A stretch of 7,581 bases of DNA, from contig JAKAVI010000196.1 in the NCBI GenBank assembly GCA_021817355.1, positions 1-7,581 on the forward strand. The letters are read 5' to 3'. Below, piece after piece: positions 1 through 6,526 of this stretch. Origin of the DNA: Pseudomonadota bacterium (GTDB lineage Bacteria > Pseudomonadota > Alphaproteobacteria > Micropepsales > Micropepsaceae). The notes below the pieces were generated by a model. The model was not told the origin of the DNA, made no database searches, and saw only the letters and a list, made by a program, of their open reading frames with translations. The position numbers were made by a program, and so were the translations under genes. Every line of letters starts with the position of its first letter. Within the stretch, counting starts at the first letter, position 1.

Positions 1-226
1 AACCGCTTTCATCCTGCGGAACGCGCGTTTCTGGCCATCAACCAGGACGGCCAAAATTCCCATATGGCATTCACGCAACCTCCCTGTGAATGTCACCACT
101 TGGCCAGTGATCATGTCGCAAGCCTTGAAGTTCTGCCCACTGCAATGGTTTGACACCCCGGTTGTGCTTTTAGGGCGATCCGGAAAGCGTCCTGCCAAGG
201 ATGGTGAGGCGCTCCGGGTCTACTAG
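1..226. other. Left-edge stretch with only partial open frames
   Basis: No gene can be named here. On the plus strand one frame is open from the first base to a TGA at 151-153 (50 codons). On the minus strand another frame is open from an ATG at 114-112 to the left edge and includes MGILAVLVDGQKRAF. The minus strand also has a GGGAGG eight bases ahead of an ATG, but that ATG opens only a ten-codon frame. Either long frame could be the end of a gene lying to the left, and the sequence does not decide between them. I see no transposase motif and no terminal inverted repeat. Confidence 0.3.
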
Positions 227-283
227 GCTTCTACCTTTGGCGTTTCGCAGCAAGCGCTGAGAGTTCAGCACACGAGCCTGGAG

Positions 284-484
284 TTGCAGAATCTAATCAA
301 GATCGCAACCAAAAAAGCCGCCAACGGCCTGCCTTTACACCTGCACGACGCATACCAAGGCCCTAACGGGATAATGTTAGCGCGCCAGTTCCGCGAACTT
401 TGCGTACTACAGCAGTTGCTACCGAACGCGTCTCTTGAGATTTTGTCCCTCTATCCTGCCCCCATCATCCAGGGGACATTGTGA
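284..484 (+). CDS. Doubtful small ORF, unknown function
   Basis: The frame is open from just after a TAG at 224-226 to a TGA at 482-484 and contains no ATG near its beginning. The only candidate starts are TTG (284) or CTG, and neither has a properly spaced ribosome binding site, because the GGAG at 280-283 abuts the TTG. The product would be about 66 residues, soluble, with segments such as KIATKKAANGLPLHLHDAY and ARQFRELCVLQQLLPNASL that look like real protein rather than a shadow. Base composition is less GC-rich than the neighbouring genes. It may be the tail of a gene that lost its 5' end, or a chance frame. I do not recognise a family. It faces the higBA pair and ends 19 bases short of the end of higA. 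Confidence 0.25.
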   Translation: MQNLIKIATKKAANGLPLHLHDAYQGPNGIMLARQFRELCVLQQLLPNASLEILSLYPAPIIQGTL

Positions 485-495
485 CGTCGACAATG
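477..495. repeat. Small inverted repeat after higA
   Basis: CATTGT and ACAATG form a perfect 6-bp stem around the 7-base loop GACGTCG, nine bases beyond the higA stop codon. It could end or stabilise the higBA transcript, but there is no T-run on the minus strand after it, so it is not a standard intrinsic terminator. Confidence 0.3.
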
Positions 496-503
496 CGCCC
501 TTG

Positions 504-842
504 TTAGGCGGCTTCGACAAATGGTATCGCCTCCAATTCCTTTTTCATCTTGGCGCCTAAGATTTCTATGTCATACCGGCTCTGCATATTGAGCCACAGT
601 TCGGGACCATTCCCAAAAAGCTTGCCAAGGCGCAGAGCCATGGCCACGGTGAGCGGCGTACTCTCGCTCAAAATCGCATACAGCTGCGCCCGGGAAATAC
701 CCAGCGCGCCGGCGAGATTCTTCTTCGACATAGAAATATGGGGAAGGATGTCTTCCCTCAGGAATGCACCCGGATGGACAGGAACAAGGCCCCCCACGCG
801 ATCGTATTTTTTGCCATCAGTGATAGTCCTCCAAGTCCACAT
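504..842 (-). CDS. higA: HigA-type antitoxin, XRE/HTH family
   Basis: This is the antitoxin of a higBA toxin-antitoxin pair. It is a DNA-binding protein that should bind HigB and repress the operon. The body begins with the HigA signature VPVHPGAFLREDILP, followed by a helix-turn-helix (SKKNLAGALGISRAQLYAI, about residues 39-57) and the family's ending (LRLGKLFGNGPELWLNMQSRYD). From the ATG at 842 the protein is 112 residues, slightly long for the family, and a GTG at 797 would give 97. The start is odd. The natural start, an ATG at 817-815 in a TGATG overlap with the higB stop and behind GGAGG (832-828), reads MAKN and is one base out of frame. One more A in the A6 run at 812-807 would give MAKKYDRV, a typical HigA beginning. 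The real product may therefore start at 842 or 797, depend on slippage at A6, or be disrupted. Family assignment is firm; the start is not. Confidence 0.85.
   Translation of the reverse strand: MWTWRTITDGKKYDRVGGLVPVHPGAFLREDILPHISMSKKNLAGALGISRAQLYAILSESTPLTVAMALRLGKLFGNGPELWLNMQSRYDIEILGAKMKKELEAIPFVEAA
807..832 (-). promoter_or_regulatory. higA ribosome binding site, ATG and A6 slippery run out of frame with higA
   Basis: Reading the minus strand, GGAGG (832-828) stands ten bases before an ATG (817-815) that overlaps the higB TGA. The codons that follow are ATG GCA AAA AAT, so the heptamer A-AAA-AAT lies in the classical X-XXY-YYZ phase for a -1 ribosomal shift. Such a shift would enter the HigA frame and give M-A-K-K-Y-D-R-V. 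Without it the ATG frame reads MAKNTIAWGALF and soon stops. What is seen is the motif and the phase. That it works as a recoding site is inference; a one-base deletion is the plain alternative. Confidence 0.45.
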
Positions 843-1095
843 CAACCGCATCAACGCCATCCCACCCGAAGGTGATCCGCCAATTTTCACTTACCCAGAT
901 GGCGTAGCGGCCCTTGTCTTTGCCCTTGAGGGCATGGAAGCGAAGACCAGGCAGGCTCAGCGCCTCGGAATATGTTGCAGCATTGAGCGCCTTGAGCAGG
1001 CGGGCGATCCGATCCGGCTTTCGGACGCTCAGGGCTCTGGGATTTCCTGTGGCACAATTGCGGCCCCGGGCCTTGTTCCGAAAGCTGCGGATCAT
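817..1095 (-). CDS. higB: HigB-type toxin, RelE/ParE superfamily mRNA interferase
   Basis: The 92-residue product is of normal length for the HigB branch of the RelE/ParE fold, ribosome-dependent endoribonucleases that cleave translated mRNA. Family landmarks are the MIRSF opening, LPGLRFHALKG (about 48-58), the core strand-turn YAIWVSENWRITF (64-76) and the ending DAVDVDLEDYH (82-92) with the conserved terminal Tyr-His. Toxin before antitoxin is the characteristic higBA order. Its TGA overlaps the out-of-frame higA ATG (TGATG). The ATG at 1095 has no evident Shine-Dalgarno (ACTTGACAC precedes it), so expression may be low or leaderless. The N-terminal third, GRNCATGNPRAL, is somewhat unlike typical members, but all core residues are in place and the toxin looks intact. 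Confidence 0.88.
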   Translation of the reverse strand: MIRSFRNKARGRNCATGNPRALSVRKPDRIARLLKALNAATYSEALSLPGLRFHALKGKDKGRYAIWVSENWRITFGWDGVDAVDVDLEDYH

Positions 1096-1111
1096 GTGTC
1101 AAGTGGTGGCA

Positions 1112-1371
1112 GACAATGAAACGATCGTCAAATATTGCTAGACACTGAGGAACCTTGGCGGAGCGAACTCTGGGCGTCACGCAGCGTCCATGCCCAAGGC
1201 CCCATATGTATGGTGCGGGACTTAGAGAAAGAATCCGTTCGACCCGCATCTGGAGCCACGGAAGACAATGGATCCTGCCGATGCGGGCATCGCACGGCGC
1301 TGATCAAATGTTCGATGCGCAAATCCGGCCTCATGCACGAGTGGATGCAGGCGAAGCGCCAGGACGGGACG
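1112..1371 (-). pseudogene. Decayed DUF5615/PIN-like toxin (VapC45-type) remnant
   Basis: No single frame is long enough for a gene, but pieces in successive frames resemble the DUF5615 PIN-like toxin that normally follows a DUF433 antitoxin. First come RPVLALRLHPLVHEAGF (from 1371) and then RIEHLISA in another frame, recalling the 'LPPALA..L...GHEAEHV' opening of the family. Last, in a third frame, is YIWGLGHGRCVTPRVRSAKV and then QCLAIFDDRFIV (ending near 1112), recalling the C-terminal 'VWLR.GNC.TPRVR' strand and helix. About 87 codons remain, against a usual length above 100. At least two frameshifts are needed and the acidic catalytic residues are not recoverable. Its place, directly after the DUF433 gene and before higB, fits a partner toxin that has been inactivated. 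The identification is by eye and rests on short motifs. Confidence 0.42.
1121..1128. promoter_or_regulatory. Palindrome upstream of higB, possible operator
   Basis: ACGATCGT is a perfect 8-bp palindrome centred about 30 bases before the higB ATG, flanked by TTGAC on one side and TTTCA on the other. HigA proteins repress their own operon through palindromes overlapping the promoter, so the position is suitable. I cannot point to a convincing -10/-35 pair beside it. Confidence 0.25.
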
Positions 1372-1999
1372 GCCACTCCATAGCGAGGCAGGCGCGTACA
1401 TAAAGACGCGCAAACCTGATGTCATCCTCGCTCAGATAAAGATAGTCGGCCAGTATGTTCTCCATGTCCTCGTCGTCCGCGCCAAGACGGGCGGCCTCTT
1501 CAACCGATAACCCAGAAAATCTGAACCGTATGGCCTCCGGCGAGCCGCCATCGTCTTCGCGAATGCGCGAAAGACCCTTGCGGTAAAGATCAACACGCGG
1601 CTTGACCACGCGCCACACCAACCCAAGTGGCACCGCCAGATATTTGTCGATCTGCACGACCTCTTTCGGACAGGGACGGTTTTCCATGCCGGCAAGCCGG
1701 GGAGCAGCCGCCAGATAGAGCCGGTTGGCAACATGGGCGCGAAGAACCTGATCACCAATCAGAAGCGCGTTACCATAGATGGCCGCGAACACCAGCGTAC
1801 TCATCCAGTCATAGCGACGGTAGCTATCCACCTCATAGCGGATTGAGGCAAAGACGCCGTCATCGACATCCTGCCGGATAAAATGCTGACGCTCCGAGAC
1901 CTCGGCAAGCACGATGGCCTCGCGCAGCGACAGCAGACGCACACACCCGCTCTGTGGCGTAAGGATTTTTCCGTCCCATAAATCTTTCATGATGCCCAT
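1331..1999 (-). CDS. DUF433-domain protein, VapB45-type antitoxin-like
   Basis: The product has 222 residues. Residues about 24-50 (LREAIVLAEVSERQHFIRQD and on through DDGVF) look like a small MerR/excisionase-like helix-turn-helix. The middle, about 65-145, is unassigned. The C-terminal part, about 159-204, is a DUF433 domain with its signature SVEEAARLGADDEDM followed by ILADYLYLSEDDIRFARLYV. DUF433 proteins of this length act as antitoxins of DUF5615 PIN-like toxins, the VapB45/VapC45 arrangement of Mycobacterium. Here the partner appears decayed just downstream, and the C-terminal tail after residue 204 (MEWPSRPGASPASTRA) may be altered too. ATGs exist at 1999 and 1990; neither has a strong Shine-Dalgarno and I kept the longer. 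The frame is uninterrupted, so the protein could still be made as an orphan regulator. Confidence 0.72.
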   Translation of the reverse strand: MGIMKDLWDGKILTPQSGCVRLLSLREAIVLAEVSERQHFIRQDVDDGVFASIRYEVDSYRRYDWMSTLVFAAIYGNALLIGDQVLRAHVANRLYLAAAPRLAGMENRPCPKEVVQIDKYLAVPLGLVWRVVKPRVDLYRKGLSRIREDDGGSPEAIRFRFSGLSVEEAARLGADDEDMENILADYLYLSEDDIRFARLYVRACLAMEWPSRPGASPASTRA

Positions 2000-2358
2000 T
2001 CCGTTTTTGCCCGGCGTCCATGCTCAAACGCCATGGTGCCCTCCGCGCAAGGCCTGGCGCTGTCCGCCCCGTTCGACGTGCCGGGCGCCAAACCTGGTGC
2101 CAAGCTTCAGCCTCGCGCGCTTTGCTTACAACGCCACAAGCTTTGGGGATTACGGGCGAGATCATCGCGCCTCGGAGCCGCATCGAAGCGTCCTTGCCAG
2201 AGCCCCCGCGCAGGGGACAAAAGCCGCGGGGGGGGCGCCAAAGGTGCCGCAGGAAAGAAAGCACCATCGGCAGAGCTCACCTCAGGGGCGTGTGCGTGGC
2301 TGAACACGTCATAGGCAGGCCGGGATCTGCGTGCTAATTTTGTGCCAGGAGGCGTGAC
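2000..2358. other. Intergenic region between divergent genes, no gene seen
   Basis: This stretch separates the DUF433 gene (minus) from the small membrane protein gene (plus), so both promoters should lie here, but I find no clear -10/-35 pair. Several GC-driven frames are open on both strands; none has a credible start or a recognisable product. A run of eight G (2228-2235) is the only notable simple repeat. Just before 2359 lies a perfect ribosome binding site, AGGAGG at 2347-2352. Confidence 0.5.
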
Positions 2359-2688
2359 ATGCATTGGCTCTGGATAGTGTCTTATTTCTTTGGTGGCGCC
2401 TTTTTGGCAAACGCCATACCCCACAGCGTCAGCGGTCTAATGGGCAGGGCGTTTCAAAGTCCTTTTGCCAAGCCGCCTGGCCGGGGGGTGTCTTCGGCAA
2501 CCCTCAACGTGCTCTGGGGCTTTCTCAACCTCGTCATCAGTTACCTGCTGGTGTGCGCGGTTGGCGTCTTTGAGCTCAGGAATGTGGTTGATATCTTCGC
2601 CTTCGGTGCCGGCTTTTTGCTGCTTTCGCTGATGCTGGCGCGACACTTCGGTCACTTCAATGGGGGAAATCTCTCCGAGCGCAAATAA
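2359..2688 (+). CDS. Small conserved membrane protein of unknown function
   Basis: The 109-residue protein has an ideal start: AGGAGG at 2347-2352, six bases before the ATG. I see three hydrophobic segments, about residues 3-20, 47-71 and 76-94, with no separate signal peptide. Between the first two is a polar, Pro/Gly-rich loop (PHSVSGLMGRAFQSPFAKPP) of a kind kept in related small proteins of alphaproteobacteria, with an invariant-looking LNVLWGFLN stretch opening the second helix. The end, ARHFGHFNGGNLSERK, should be cytoplasmic. I know no function or symbol for this family. It stands alone on the plus strand between two blocks of TA genes, and its 3' end converges with the HipA remnant. 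Coding status is well supported by start signal, frame and composition. Confidence 0.78.
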   Translation: MHWLWIVSYFFGGAFLANAIPHSVSGLMGRAFQSPFAKPPGRGVSSATLNVLWGFLNLVISYLLVCAVGVFELRNVVDIFAFGAGFLLLSLMLARHFGHFNGGNLSERK

Positions 2689-2714
2689 GTCGCGCAGTTA
2701 AGGCTCAGCCTTGC

Positions 2715-3060
2715 GCCTTCTCTCTTTCCGGTCGCGGTGCCGGCGACAAGCCAGTTGAAGCCGATAGCACCAACGAAAGTGTCGAGCGCGGTACGATGCT
2801 CGCTCGAATGCCTACCGATCAGCTCGGCGATGTCGGAGACGTCCGACCCACCTTCATGCTGACATCTGCGGGTTGGCATCACAGCGAGCGCCTGGCACAT
2901 GTCCTCCTGATGGACGCAAACGGTCCAATTGCCGGGTCTGTGCCGGTCGTGGCGCTCGACGACGATGGCGGCCTCGTCCCTGAACCGCATGACGCGCGAG
3001 GTGACGGCCCTCGTACCTCAAACCGCGTGGCCGTTCCGCCTGGTCCGAGAGTGGCCACCC
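2715..3060 (-). pseudogene. hipA: Fragment of a HipA-type Ser/Thr kinase toxin
   Basis: The minus strand encodes the middle of a HipA kinase. Seen in order are SRVMRFRDEAAIVVERHDR (before and after an ATG at 2990), VHQEDMCQALAVMPTRR, the HEGG and DIAELIGRHSS segments, and FVGAIGFNWLVAGT. In intact HipA the last is followed by D-(A/G)-H-(A/G)-K-N, where the Asp is the catalytic base. Here it reads A-T-G-K-R: the Asp is gone, His has become Thr and Asn has become Arg. Upstream, DQA (3045-3037) and NGHAV (3035-3021) lie in different frames and a TGA follows at 3020-3018. After 2715 homology stops and the frame runs into the end of the 2359-2688 gene. About 115 of the usual 400 or more residues remain, so this cannot be an active kinase. 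No hipB is visible. Confidence 0.75.
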
Positions 3061-3217
3061 GGCGCGCCTCGCTTCCCTGACTAAGCCGGCAGAGGGCGAA
3101 AATCCTCGCATCACATCCTGCCGTGAGCTGCCAGTTTGGTGAATGCAATGGCCCTGCACCCCTTGCTGGCGCCACGCCTGTTCGCGCAGGTCAGGCAGGG
3201 GCTTAGGACGGCGATGT

Positions 3218-4660
3218 TCAAGAGCTCAGGTTGTCAGGGACAGGCGTGTAGAGTTTTTTCATTGTCAGCTTGGCGATGACCTCCTGCGGGCCGCCAAGGC
3301 TCTCGATCAGGCGGCGCTGCGCGTCATTGGCGCGCCGATCTTCTTCTTCCGGATCGACATAGCTGCGCAGCAGCGCCTCGAGCTCGGCCAGGGTGTCGAC
3401 ATAGTCCGGACGGGCCGCGAGGTTCTCCTCTTCCTGCGGATCAGAGGCGAGGTCGAACAGCTCGGGGGCAAAGCCGACATAGTAGATGAGTTTGAAGCGC
3501 CCTTTGCGGATCATGTAGGACGCCGAGGGCGAGCCTGCCGCGTGATACTCGCTGAAGGCGACCCGCTCCCAGTCATCGGCTTCGCCGGCAAGGGCAAAGA
3601 GCGAGCGGCCGGGCAGCGCCTCATCCTTGAGCGGCAAACCCATGCTGGAGAGCACCGTCGGATAGACATCAACCAGCGAGACCGTGGTGTGGCTGACTTT
3701 ACCGGCTGCCACATCCTTGCCGGCGATGATCAAGGGCACCCGCGCTGCCTCTTCATAATGGTTAGACTTGCCCCACAGCCCGCGCGCACCGGCGTTTTCG
3801 CCATGGTCCGAGGTGTAAAGGATGCGGGTGCTGTCACCGAGCCCGGCGTCCTCAAGCGCAGCAAGCACACGGCCGACCTGCGCGTCCATGAAACTGACAA
3901 GACCAAGATAGGCCGAAAACGCCGCTTTCTGCTGTTCCTTGGTCATCACGCTGCTGGCAATGAGGTCAGCGAGCCAGGGATGGGCGGCAAAGCCCGAACC
4001 CGGACCGAACTTGGCATCAGGCATGGCCTCGACGGGATAGAGATCGCAGAATTCCCTGGGCGCGATCAGAGGATAATGGGGAGTCACGAAGCTGACAAAG
4101 AGAACCCAGGGTGTCTTGCGTTCGCTCGCGGCGCCAAGCCAGCTCACCGCGGTGTCGGCAACCTTGCGGTCATAGCGTGTGTATTCGCTCTCGCCAGGCC
4201 CCGCGCCTTCGATGATGGCGGCACGGCTGCGGCTGGGGCGCACAAAGTCCTTGAACTGGCGGCGGATGGAAAGATGAACCATACCCATGCCATTGGCGAT
4301 GTGCATCGGCATATGCTGAACGTCAAAGCCGGTATCATCCTCAGCGTTGCGGTAATGCAGCTTGCCGATCGATTCCACGCCAAGGCCGGCCTCCTGGAGC
4401 CTGTGACCCCAGCCTAGAACCCGGCCATCATAGGCAATCGAATTGTCCCAATATTCGATGTCATGCACGAAGCGGCCAGTGGCAAGGCTTGCCCGCGAGG
4501 GTACGCAGATGGGGCAGTTCGAATAGGCATTGGTAAAGCGTGTTCCCCTCTGCGCCAAGCCATCGAGATTGGGAGTTTTGACAAGCTGGTGCCCTGCACT
4601 GCCCATTATCTCAGAATTGTGCTCATCCGACATGATGATAAGGAGGTTCTGAGGTTCCAT
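3218..4660 (-). CDS. Sulfatase, Cys-type, choline-sulfatase-like
   Basis: This 480-residue protein is a sulfatase-like hydrolase of the alkaline-phosphatase fold, hydrolysing sulfate esters. The core is complete: metal-binding SDEHN (11-15); the C-X-P-S-R formylglycine motif with Cys52 (CVPSR, 52-56) followed by ASLATGR; GKLHY (99-103) with the usual Lys and His; PHYP (194-197); SDHGEN (284-289) with metal Asp/His; and GLWGKSNHYEEAARVPLI with Lys298. SDEHN and NCPICVPSR fit choline-sulfatase-like members, but the substrate cannot be read from sequence. No signal peptide is present, so it should act in the cytoplasm. Cys52 must be converted to formylglycine by a modifying enzyme encoded elsewhere. 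The start has AGGAAG about eight bases upstream. It stands alone, with no transporter or regulator next to it, and diverges from sbcB. Confidence 0.9.
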   Translation of the reverse strand: MEPQNLLIIMSDEHNSEIMGSAGHQLVKTPNLDGLAQRGTRFTNAYSNCPICVPSRASLATGRFVHDIEYWDNSIAYDGRVLGWGHRLQEAGLGVESIGKLHYRNAEDDTGFDVQHMPMHIANGMGMVHLSIRRQFKDFVRPSRSRAAIIEGAGPGESEYTRYDRKVADTAVSWLGAASERKTPWVLFVSFVTPHYPLIAPREFCDLYPVEAMPDAKFGPGSGFAAHPWLADLIASSVMTKEQQKAAFSAYLGLVSFMDAQVGRVLAALEDAGLGDSTRILYTSDHGENAGARGLWGKSNHYEEAARVPLIIAGKDVAAGKVSHTTVSLVDVYPTVLSSMGLPLKDEALPGRSLFALAGEADDWERVAFSEYHAAGSPSASYMIRKGRFKLIYYVGFAPELFDLASDPQEEENLAARPDYVDTLAELEALLRSYVDPEEEDRRANDAQRRLIESLGGPQEVIAKLTMKKLYTPVPDNLSS

Positions 4661-4963
4661 GCCGTCTTCCTGTTCGCGATGCGTCCGCCCTTAGGGCATA
4701 CGGCTTGATGAGAAATCTCTGTCACGCCTGAGAAAAACAATCCGCAACGATGTTTCAGGCTGCCATAACAGATTTTCAGGAACAATAGTCCAGGTTGACC
4801 CAATGGCAGTGCGCGTAAGGGAAGAAGACTCTCCTTGTCGCGTGCCCACCTTCACCAGCTGCACGCGTCAGGCTGATCGCCGCCCTCACCCTTGCCGGAC
4901 GCGGTTTTCTTTCCGCAGGCAGAGCGGATAGATATATCAGCAGCGCAGGTCGGGAGGCGGGGT
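4661..4963. promoter_or_regulatory. Divergent intergenic region between sulfatase and sbcB
   Basis: Both start regions face away from here, so promoters in both directions are expected. No strong consensus promoter stands out. TTTCAGG occurs twice in the same direction, at 4753-4759 and 4774-4780, exactly 21 bases apart, which is about two helical turns, and could be a regulator site for the sulfatase gene. A short palindrome, GCCCTTAGGGC, lies at 4687-4697, nearer the sulfatase start. A TTG at 4892 is in frame with sbcB, but the better start lies at 4964. Confidence 0.35.
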
Positions 4964-6403
4964 GTGTCAGGGACAGCAGGGAAGCAGCTTGGCTTTGTCT
5001 TCTATGACACCGAGACCACCGGGACCTCTACGGCCTTTGATCAGATCCTGCAGTTTGCTGCCATCCGCACCGACAGTGATTTTGAGGAACTGGAGCGTTT
5101 TGAGATCCGCTGCCGGCTGATGCCGCACATTGTTCCGGCGCCTGGGGCCATGCAGGTCACCAAAATCACCGCGGCCCAGCTTGATGACGCCCTCTCTCCC
5201 TCCCATTACGAGATGGTGCGCCGCATCCGCGAAAAGCTTCTGGCCTGGTCGCCGGCCTGTTTCATTGGCTATAATTCGCTTGCCTTCGACGAACAGCTGC
5301 TCAGACAGGCCCTTTATCAGACCCTCCATGATCCTTATCTGACCAGCCGTGGCGGCAATGCGCGCGCCGATCTGATGCGCGCGGTGCAGGTCTCAGCGCT
5401 CATTGCGCCTGGCGCCATTACCCTTCCCCTCAACGACAAGGGCCTGCCCCATTTCAAGCTCGACAGGCTGGCGCCGGCCAATGGCTTCAACCATGCAAAC
5501 GCCCATGATGCCATGGACGACACTCTGGCCACGTGTCATCTGGCGCGCCTGCTCGCCCTTCGGGCACCGCAGTTGTGGGCAGCGACCATTGCAGGCGGCA
5601 CCAAGGCCGCCGCCCTCGAGAGGATGACACGGGTTCCCATCTTCTGTGCCTTCGAGAGTTATTACGCCAAGCCCTTTGGCTTTGCCCTGACCGCGCTCGG
5701 CAGCGCACGCAGCAACGGCGCAAACCTTTACGCCTATGACCTTGCAGTTTGCCCCAAGGAGCTTCAGGGCCTCAGCGACAGCGCGCTTTCACAACGGCTG
5801 TCAGAAACGCCCCGCCCGCTGCGGATAATCAGGGCCAATGCCGACCCCATCCTCATGGCCTTCAAGAACGCCCATGGCTTGACCTCGGCCGCTGAGATTC
5901 CCGCCCAAGAACTTGAGGGGCGCGCGGCCAGCATCAGCGCCAATGCCTCGTTCCGCCGGCGCCTCATCAGCCTTTACGAGGCCCTCCTCCCAGCGCGCCA
6001 GCCTTCCGCGTTCGTTGAAGAACAGATCTATGACGGCTTCATCTCAAACCCGGATCAAAAGATCCTTGACGCGTTTCATGAAAGCCCCTGGGAGAGGCGT
6101 GCAGAACTCCTCGAGCAGCTTTCAGACCCACGCCTGCGGCAGCTGGGAAAGCGTCTTCTCTTTTTTGAGCGACCGGACCTGCTTGAAGACAGTGGCCGCG
6201 CCGCTCAGGCGCGCAAAATGGCAGAGCGCCTGCTTGATCCTGCAGAGGACGTACCATGGCTCACCCTGCCCCGGGCCCTCGACGAACTGAACGGCCTTCT
6301 GGCCACCGCCAACGATGAAGATGCAAGCCATCTCATCGAACATCGCCGCTGGATTGAACGGCGTCTTGCAGAAGCAAAGAAGATGGCAAAGCCATCGCCG
6401 TAA
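4964..6403 (+). CDS. sbcB: Exodeoxyribonuclease I (3'-5' ssDNA exonuclease)
   Basis: This enzyme degrades single-stranded DNA from 3' ends in recombination and mismatch repair, in the cytoplasm. From the GTG at 4964 it has 479 residues, close to the 475 of E. coli ExoI, and the DEDDh catalytic set falls almost at the same numbers: D15 and E17 in FYDTETTG, D109 in GYNSLAFDE, H181 and D186 in NAHDAMDD. Other shared segments are ILQFAAIRTDSDF, PAPGAMQVTKIT, GLPHFKL near residue 163 and the C-terminal EEQIYDGFISNPDQ. I chose GTG because GGGAGG (4952-4957) stands six bases before it. The in-frame TTG at 4892 would add 24 residues unlike the family. Coordinates follow the GTG. It is monocistronic in this window and converges on a membrane protein gene. 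Confidence 0.93.
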   Translation: MSGTAGKQLGFVFYDTETTGTSTAFDQILQFAAIRTDSDFEELERFEIRCRLMPHIVPAPGAMQVTKITAAQLDDALSPSHYEMVRRIREKLLAWSPACFIGYNSLAFDEQLLRQALYQTLHDPYLTSRGGNARADLMRAVQVSALIAPGAITLPLNDKGLPHFKLDRLAPANGFNHANAHDAMDDTLATCHLARLLALRAPQLWAATIAGGTKAAALERMTRVPIFCAFESYYAKPFGFALTALGSARSNGANLYAYDLAVCPKELQGLSDSALSQRLSETPRPLRIIRANADPILMAFKNAHGLTSAAEIPAQELEGRAASISANASFRRRLISLYEALLPARQPSAFVEEQIYDGFISNPDQKILDAFHESPWERRAELLEQLSDPRLRQLGKRLLFFERPDLLEDSGRAAQARKMAERLLDPAEDVPWLTLPRALDELNGLLATANDEDASHLIEHRRWIERRLAEAKKMAKPSP

Positions 6404-6429
6404 CACGGCACCGAATGAGGCGCCAGCAG

Positions 6430-6453
6430 GCCGACTCCCAGGCGATCGTCGGC
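6430..6453 (+). terminator. Hairpin after sbcB
   Basis: GCCGAC and GTCGGC form a 6-bp stem around 12 bases, 27 bases after the sbcB stop, followed by TTGTTGCC. It has only a weak T-rich tail, so it is a possible but imperfect terminator. Confidence 0.28.
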
Positions 6454-6526
6454 TTGTTGCCATGAAGGTTCCGCCACCAACGCGTTTGTGCAGCGCGCGG
6501 ACAGAACCTAGGCTTCGACGACGCTA

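Noticed and set aside
360..510. Possible integron attC site: the minus strand reads GCCTAAC at the higA stop, and integron cassettes often carry TA genes
   Set aside because: The matching GTTRRRY end is not present at the right distance (the nearest is GTTAGGG about 150 bases away, which does not fit), and no attC-like inner arms or second site upstream of higB are seen.
550..1119. A 189-codon plus-strand frame
   Set aside because: It is antisense to higA and higB, which carry clear family signatures.
2020..2337. Overlapping open frames on both strands between the DUF433 gene and the membrane protein gene
   Set aside because: No frame has a good start or a recognisable protein; all look like by-products of high GC.
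3143..4417. A 424-codon open frame on the plus strand
   Set aside because: It lies wholly antisense to the sulfatase, whose motifs are complete, and its sequence is the usual Arg/Gly/Asp-rich mirror of a GC-rich gene.
4892..4963. An N-terminal extension of ExoI starting at TTG 4892
   Set aside because: The extra 24 residues precede the family's normal beginning, there is no ribosome binding site, and the GTG at 4964 has an ideal one and puts the catalytic residues at the E. coli positions.
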